Origin: Thermoplasmata archaeon UBA184
Lineage (GTDB): Archaea > Thermoplasmatota > Thermoplasmata > Lutacidiplasmatales > UBA184
Length of the DNA: 60,033 nucleotides
NCBI GenBank assembly: GCA_002495185.1
Contig: DAEB01000027.1
Span: 22,373 to 82,405 of the forward strand
Direction: 5' to 3'
A program made the translations under genes and the position numbers. Below are positions 57,935 to 60,033 of this stretch, one piece after another. The first letter of the stretch is position 1, and every line of letters begins with the position of its first letter. Under the pieces are notes generated by a model. That model made no database searches and was not told the DNA's origin. It saw only the letters and a program-made list of their open reading frames with translations.

Positions 57935-58818
57935 GCGGGCCCCCCGGCCCCTTCCGTGGCCGGGAGAGGCATCGACGTCGAGCGATTCCTCGCCTCGAAC
58001 CGTCGGAGCCAGAGGTGCTTCAGGAACCGGCGGAACACGAGCGACGGAGGGACCGTGTAGAGCGAGAAGATGAGGAACCACCACGGGATGCCGAACGCGA
58101 CCGCGTGCGCAAGGTTGATCGTGCTGCCGGTGCCGAGCGCGACCGTCTGGTTGACCGCGTTCGCGTTGCCGATGACGAGCCCGATCCAGCTGTAGAGCAG
58201 GATGAGCAGGAAGTAGGTGATCGCCATCCCCTTGAACTGGGCGATCGACACCTCGGCGGAGAGCTTCGTCAGGCGTTCCTGGTACGGCTTCAGCGCGGCG
58301 ATCCGGTTCTTCTTCCCGGAGCGGATCGCCTCCATCTGGACCTTGCGGAACGCCGAGCTCCACTTCTGGACCTTGGCGGCCTTGATCCAGTCGGTCGTGT
58401 AGTTGTACGCGAGCGACGTGACCAGCATCTCGATCGCGCCCGCGAGCGCCATCGTGAGCAGGAGGTACTCCGAGTGGAACCCGATGAGCGAGTAGAGGGG
58501 GCCCGGGTTGGAGTCGCTGGTCCCGAGGAGTCCGGCGATCGAGTTTCGGAAGCTCGTGTCGAACAGCATCCAGATCCCAAGGAACCCGAGGAAGAAGTAG
58601 AGGAACGTCGAGAGCTTGAACGTCGGAGGCGGCGGGCGCGCCGGTTTCGCGGCGGTCGGTGCGGGTTTCTCGGCGGAGGCCGTCTCCTCTTCCGGCGCGT
58701 CGGACTCCTCCTCTTCCTCCGAGGGTTCCTCGTCGGTCGACTCCTCGTCCTCCTCTTCGTCGACGGGAGGCTCCTCGGGGGAGGAGGTCGACGGGAGGGG
58801 CTTCGACCTCCCGCTCAT
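57931..58818 (-). CDS. DUF106 membrane protein (YidC/Oxa1/EMC3-like)
   Basis: The 295-residue protein is the archaeal member of the YidC/EMC3 superfamily, thought to help insert membrane proteins beside SecY. Residues ~14-50 are a strongly acidic extension (PPVDEEEDEESTDEEPSEEE). The core has TM helices near 70-90, 110-135, 195-220 and 240-260. The characteristic cytoplasmic basic hairpin AAKVQKWSSAFRKVQMEAIR, SGKKNRIAALKPYQERLTKL lies between TM2 and TM3. It overlaps secY (ATGA). In many archaea adk sits between these two genes; it is absent here. Confidence 0.93.
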   Translation of the reverse strand: MSGRSKPLPSTSSPEEPPVDEEEDEESTDEEPSEEEEESDAPEEETASAEKPAPTAAKPARPPPPTFKLSTFLYFFLGFLGIWMLFDTSFRNSIAGLLGTSDSNPGPLYSLIGFHSEYLLLTMALAGAIEMLVTSLAYNYTTDWIKAAKVQKWSSAFRKVQMEAIRSGKKNRIAALKPYQERLTKLSAEVSIAQFKGMAITYFLLILLYSWIGLVIGNANAVNQTVALGTGSTINLAHAVAFGIPWWFLIFSLYTVPPSLVFRRFLKHLWLRRFEARNRSTSMPLPATEGAGGPA

Positions 58819-60033
58819 CAGCTCTCGCCTCCGAGGAAGCGACGGAGGAGCGGGTTCATCTCCATCAGCTGCTCGCGCCCCATGGCTTCGTAGAGGTTGA
58901 TGATGATGCCGACCGTCAGCAGCACGCCGGTCCCCGAGGCGTTCCCGAGGGTTCCGATGAGGTCCGCGCCGGCGGCGAGCGACCCGACCGCGGCCCCCGA
59001 GATGACGGTGATGACCGGGATGTACCGTTCGAGCACGCGACGCAGGACCCGCGGCTCTCTACGGAACCCGGGGATCTGCATGCCGGACGCCTCGATCTGC
59101 CGGGCGACGGCTTCGGGACCCATGTTCGTCGTCTGGATCCAGAACTTCGCGAACAGGATCGAGCCTCCGACCATCGCCCCGAAGTAGACGGCCACGTGGA
59201 CGAGCCCCTGCCACCACGTGTGGTAGACGAGGAATCCCCCGTACTGCTGGTAGTTCAGCATCGGAAGCAACCACGCCTCCAGGCCGTTCACCGTGGAGAG
59301 ATAGTACGCGCCGCCGCTGATCGGGGTCGTGGCGCTCACCCCGAGCGTGGACTGTTGCGTCGCCGTCGGGTACCCCCCGACCCACCATTGATGGCCGAGC
59401 AGCGGGAAGTGGACGAGCGACGGGTTCGTCCAGAGCAGGATCGAGACCATCGAGACGTTGGCGAGCAGCGCCGACATCAGGATGACCGGGATGTTCGACG
59501 CGTAGATCAGCCGCAGCGGGTAGCGGCCGCGGGCGCCCCGAGCCTCGGCGTGCGACAGCGGAAGCTCGATGCGCGTCGACTCGGTCCACGCGACCAGGAA
59601 GAAGATCGCCGCGGTCCCGACCAGCGCGACGATCGGGTTCGGCTGCCGGAGCAGGATCTGCTCCCAGCCGCCCGACGCCATCTGGGACGCCGTGAAATGC
59701 GACAGGAACCAGAGGGTCTTCGGGATCGTCCCGCTCGGAGGGTTCGTCTGCGAGATCGGGAGCGCCGGGTTCTGGGGGACCCAGTTGAGCGTTCCCTGCA
59801 CGATCTGCTGCGAGACCCCGGCGGCGATGAAGAGCGAGATCCCGCTCCCGATCCCCCACTTCGAGACGACCTCGTCCATCAGGAACACGAGGTAGCTTCC
59901 GAAGACGAGCTGGGCGATGATCACGCTGTTCGCGAGGAGGGCGCCGTTCCCGGGCGAGACGGTGCCGAGGCTCGCTACGAGCGAGCCCGAGGGGGAGAGG
60001 TAGCCGTAGACCTGCGGGATCGCCTCGATGAAG
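58818..60033 (-). CDS. secY: Preprotein translocase subunit SecY (C-terminal part; N-terminus outside the window)
   Basis: The frame is open from the window edge to the stop at 58818 (405 codons) and holds the C-terminal majority of the Sec61-alpha/SecY channel. Visible are GSYLVFLMDEVVSKWGIGSG (TM4-5 region), ELPLSHAEARGARGRYPLRL (basic cytoplasmic loop 6/7 that contacts the ribosome), IYASNIPVILMSALLANVSM, and the final helices with KFWIQTTNMGPEAVARQIEA, SGMQIPGFRREPRVLRRVLE (loop 8/9) and YIPVITVISGAAVGSLAAGA. Start codon and about 70-90 residues lie beyond the window. Confidence 0.97.
   Translation of the reverse strand, partial: FIEAIPQVYGYLSPSGSLVASLGTVSPGNGALLANSVIIAQLVFGSYLVFLMDEVVSKWGIGSGISLFIAAGVSQQIVQGTLNWVPQNPALPISQTNPPSGTIPKTLWFLSHFTASQMASGGWEQILLRQPNPIVALVGTAAIFFLVAWTESTRIELPLSHAEARGARGRYPLRLIYASNIPVILMSALLANVSMVSILLWTNPSLVHFPLLGHQWWVGGYPTATQQSTLGVSATTPISGGAYYLSTVNGLEAWLLPMLNYQQYGGFLVYHTWWQGLVHVAVYFGAMVGGSILFAKFWIQTTNMGPEAVARQIEASGMQIPGFRREPRVLRRVLERYIPVITVISGAAVGSLAAGADLIGTLGNASGTGVLLTVGIIINLYEAMGREQLMEMNPLLRRFLGGES

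Overview
This 60 kb window is a gene-dense, high-GC archaeal chromosome segment. The archaeal assignment rests on TFB, PCNA, aIF2-gamma, ribosomal proteins S6e and S2, Cbf5, Pth2, archaeal-type PheS/PheT, phosphopantothenate synthetase, a PurP-like enzyme and DUF106/SecY. TATA boxes lie about 25 bp upstream of start codons at gene after gene. The gene set (S53 acid peptidase, kelch/Ig-like surface protein, split methylmalonyl-CoA mutase, TrmB regulator) and the GC content fit a Thermoplasmatota lineage, perhaps one of the high-GC uncultivated soil or sediment groups. That placement is inference; no 16S rRNA gene is present.

Layout. 1-3.9 kb (minus): a peptide/nickel-type ABC importer with two tandem DppB paralogues, DppC and the first codons of the next gene. 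4.1-7.2 kb: a YCII-VOC fusion, then SRP54, a DUF1616 membrane protein and Pth2. 7.4-11.3 kb: a GltD-like flavoprotein and a membrane-anchored S53 peptidase. 11.4-18.6 kb: pheS-pheT, methylmalonyl-CoA mutase large subunit, epimerase, enolase, rpsB. 18.7-23.5 kb: TrmB-type regulator, TFB with an operator-like repeat cluster, an Fe-S PD-(D/E)XK nuclease, PurP-like ATP-grasp enzyme. 23.7-30.3 kb: a 1491-residue kelch/Ig-like surface protein, an ABC-2 exporter, a zinc-ribbon protein. 30.38-30.50 kb: a tRNA-Ser(GGA) gene interrupted in its T-loop by a 33-nt intron. 30.5-40 kb: GAF protein, phosphopantothenate synthetase, isovaleryl-CoA-dehydrogenase-like enzyme, NadB, a second PD-(D/E)XK protein, PRPP synthetase and an unusual signal peptidase. 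40.2-47 kb: translation genes (aIF2-gamma, S6e, Trm112-like), prepilin peptidase, mutase small subunit-MeaB-methyltransferase operon, two tiny membrane proteins, FKBP. 47-52 kb: glycosyltransferases, sugar epimerase, small regulators, AlaX. 52-60 kb: PCNA, thiolase, CysRS, RAM protein, peroxiredoxin, and the cbf5-cmk-DUF106-secY end of the ribosomal superoperon.

How it works together. An exported acid peptidase and a peptide-type importer suggest growth on proteins or peptides. The isovaleryl-CoA-dehydrogenase-like enzyme, thiolase and complete methylmalonyl-CoA module (two mutase subunits, epimerase, MeaB) can carry the acyl-CoA products of amino-acid breakdown to succinyl-CoA and acetyl-CoA. 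Surface genes (kelch protein, glycosyltransferases, signal peptidase, prepilin peptidase) point to an elaborate envelope.

The most unusual signals are the T-loop intron in tRNA-Ser, the repeat cluster upstream of tfb, two candidate structured RNAs (42686-42752 and 40204-40371), and a pair of sub-50-residue membrane proteins that standard ORF cut-offs miss. No CRISPR array, insertion sequence, rRNA gene or phage module was seen.
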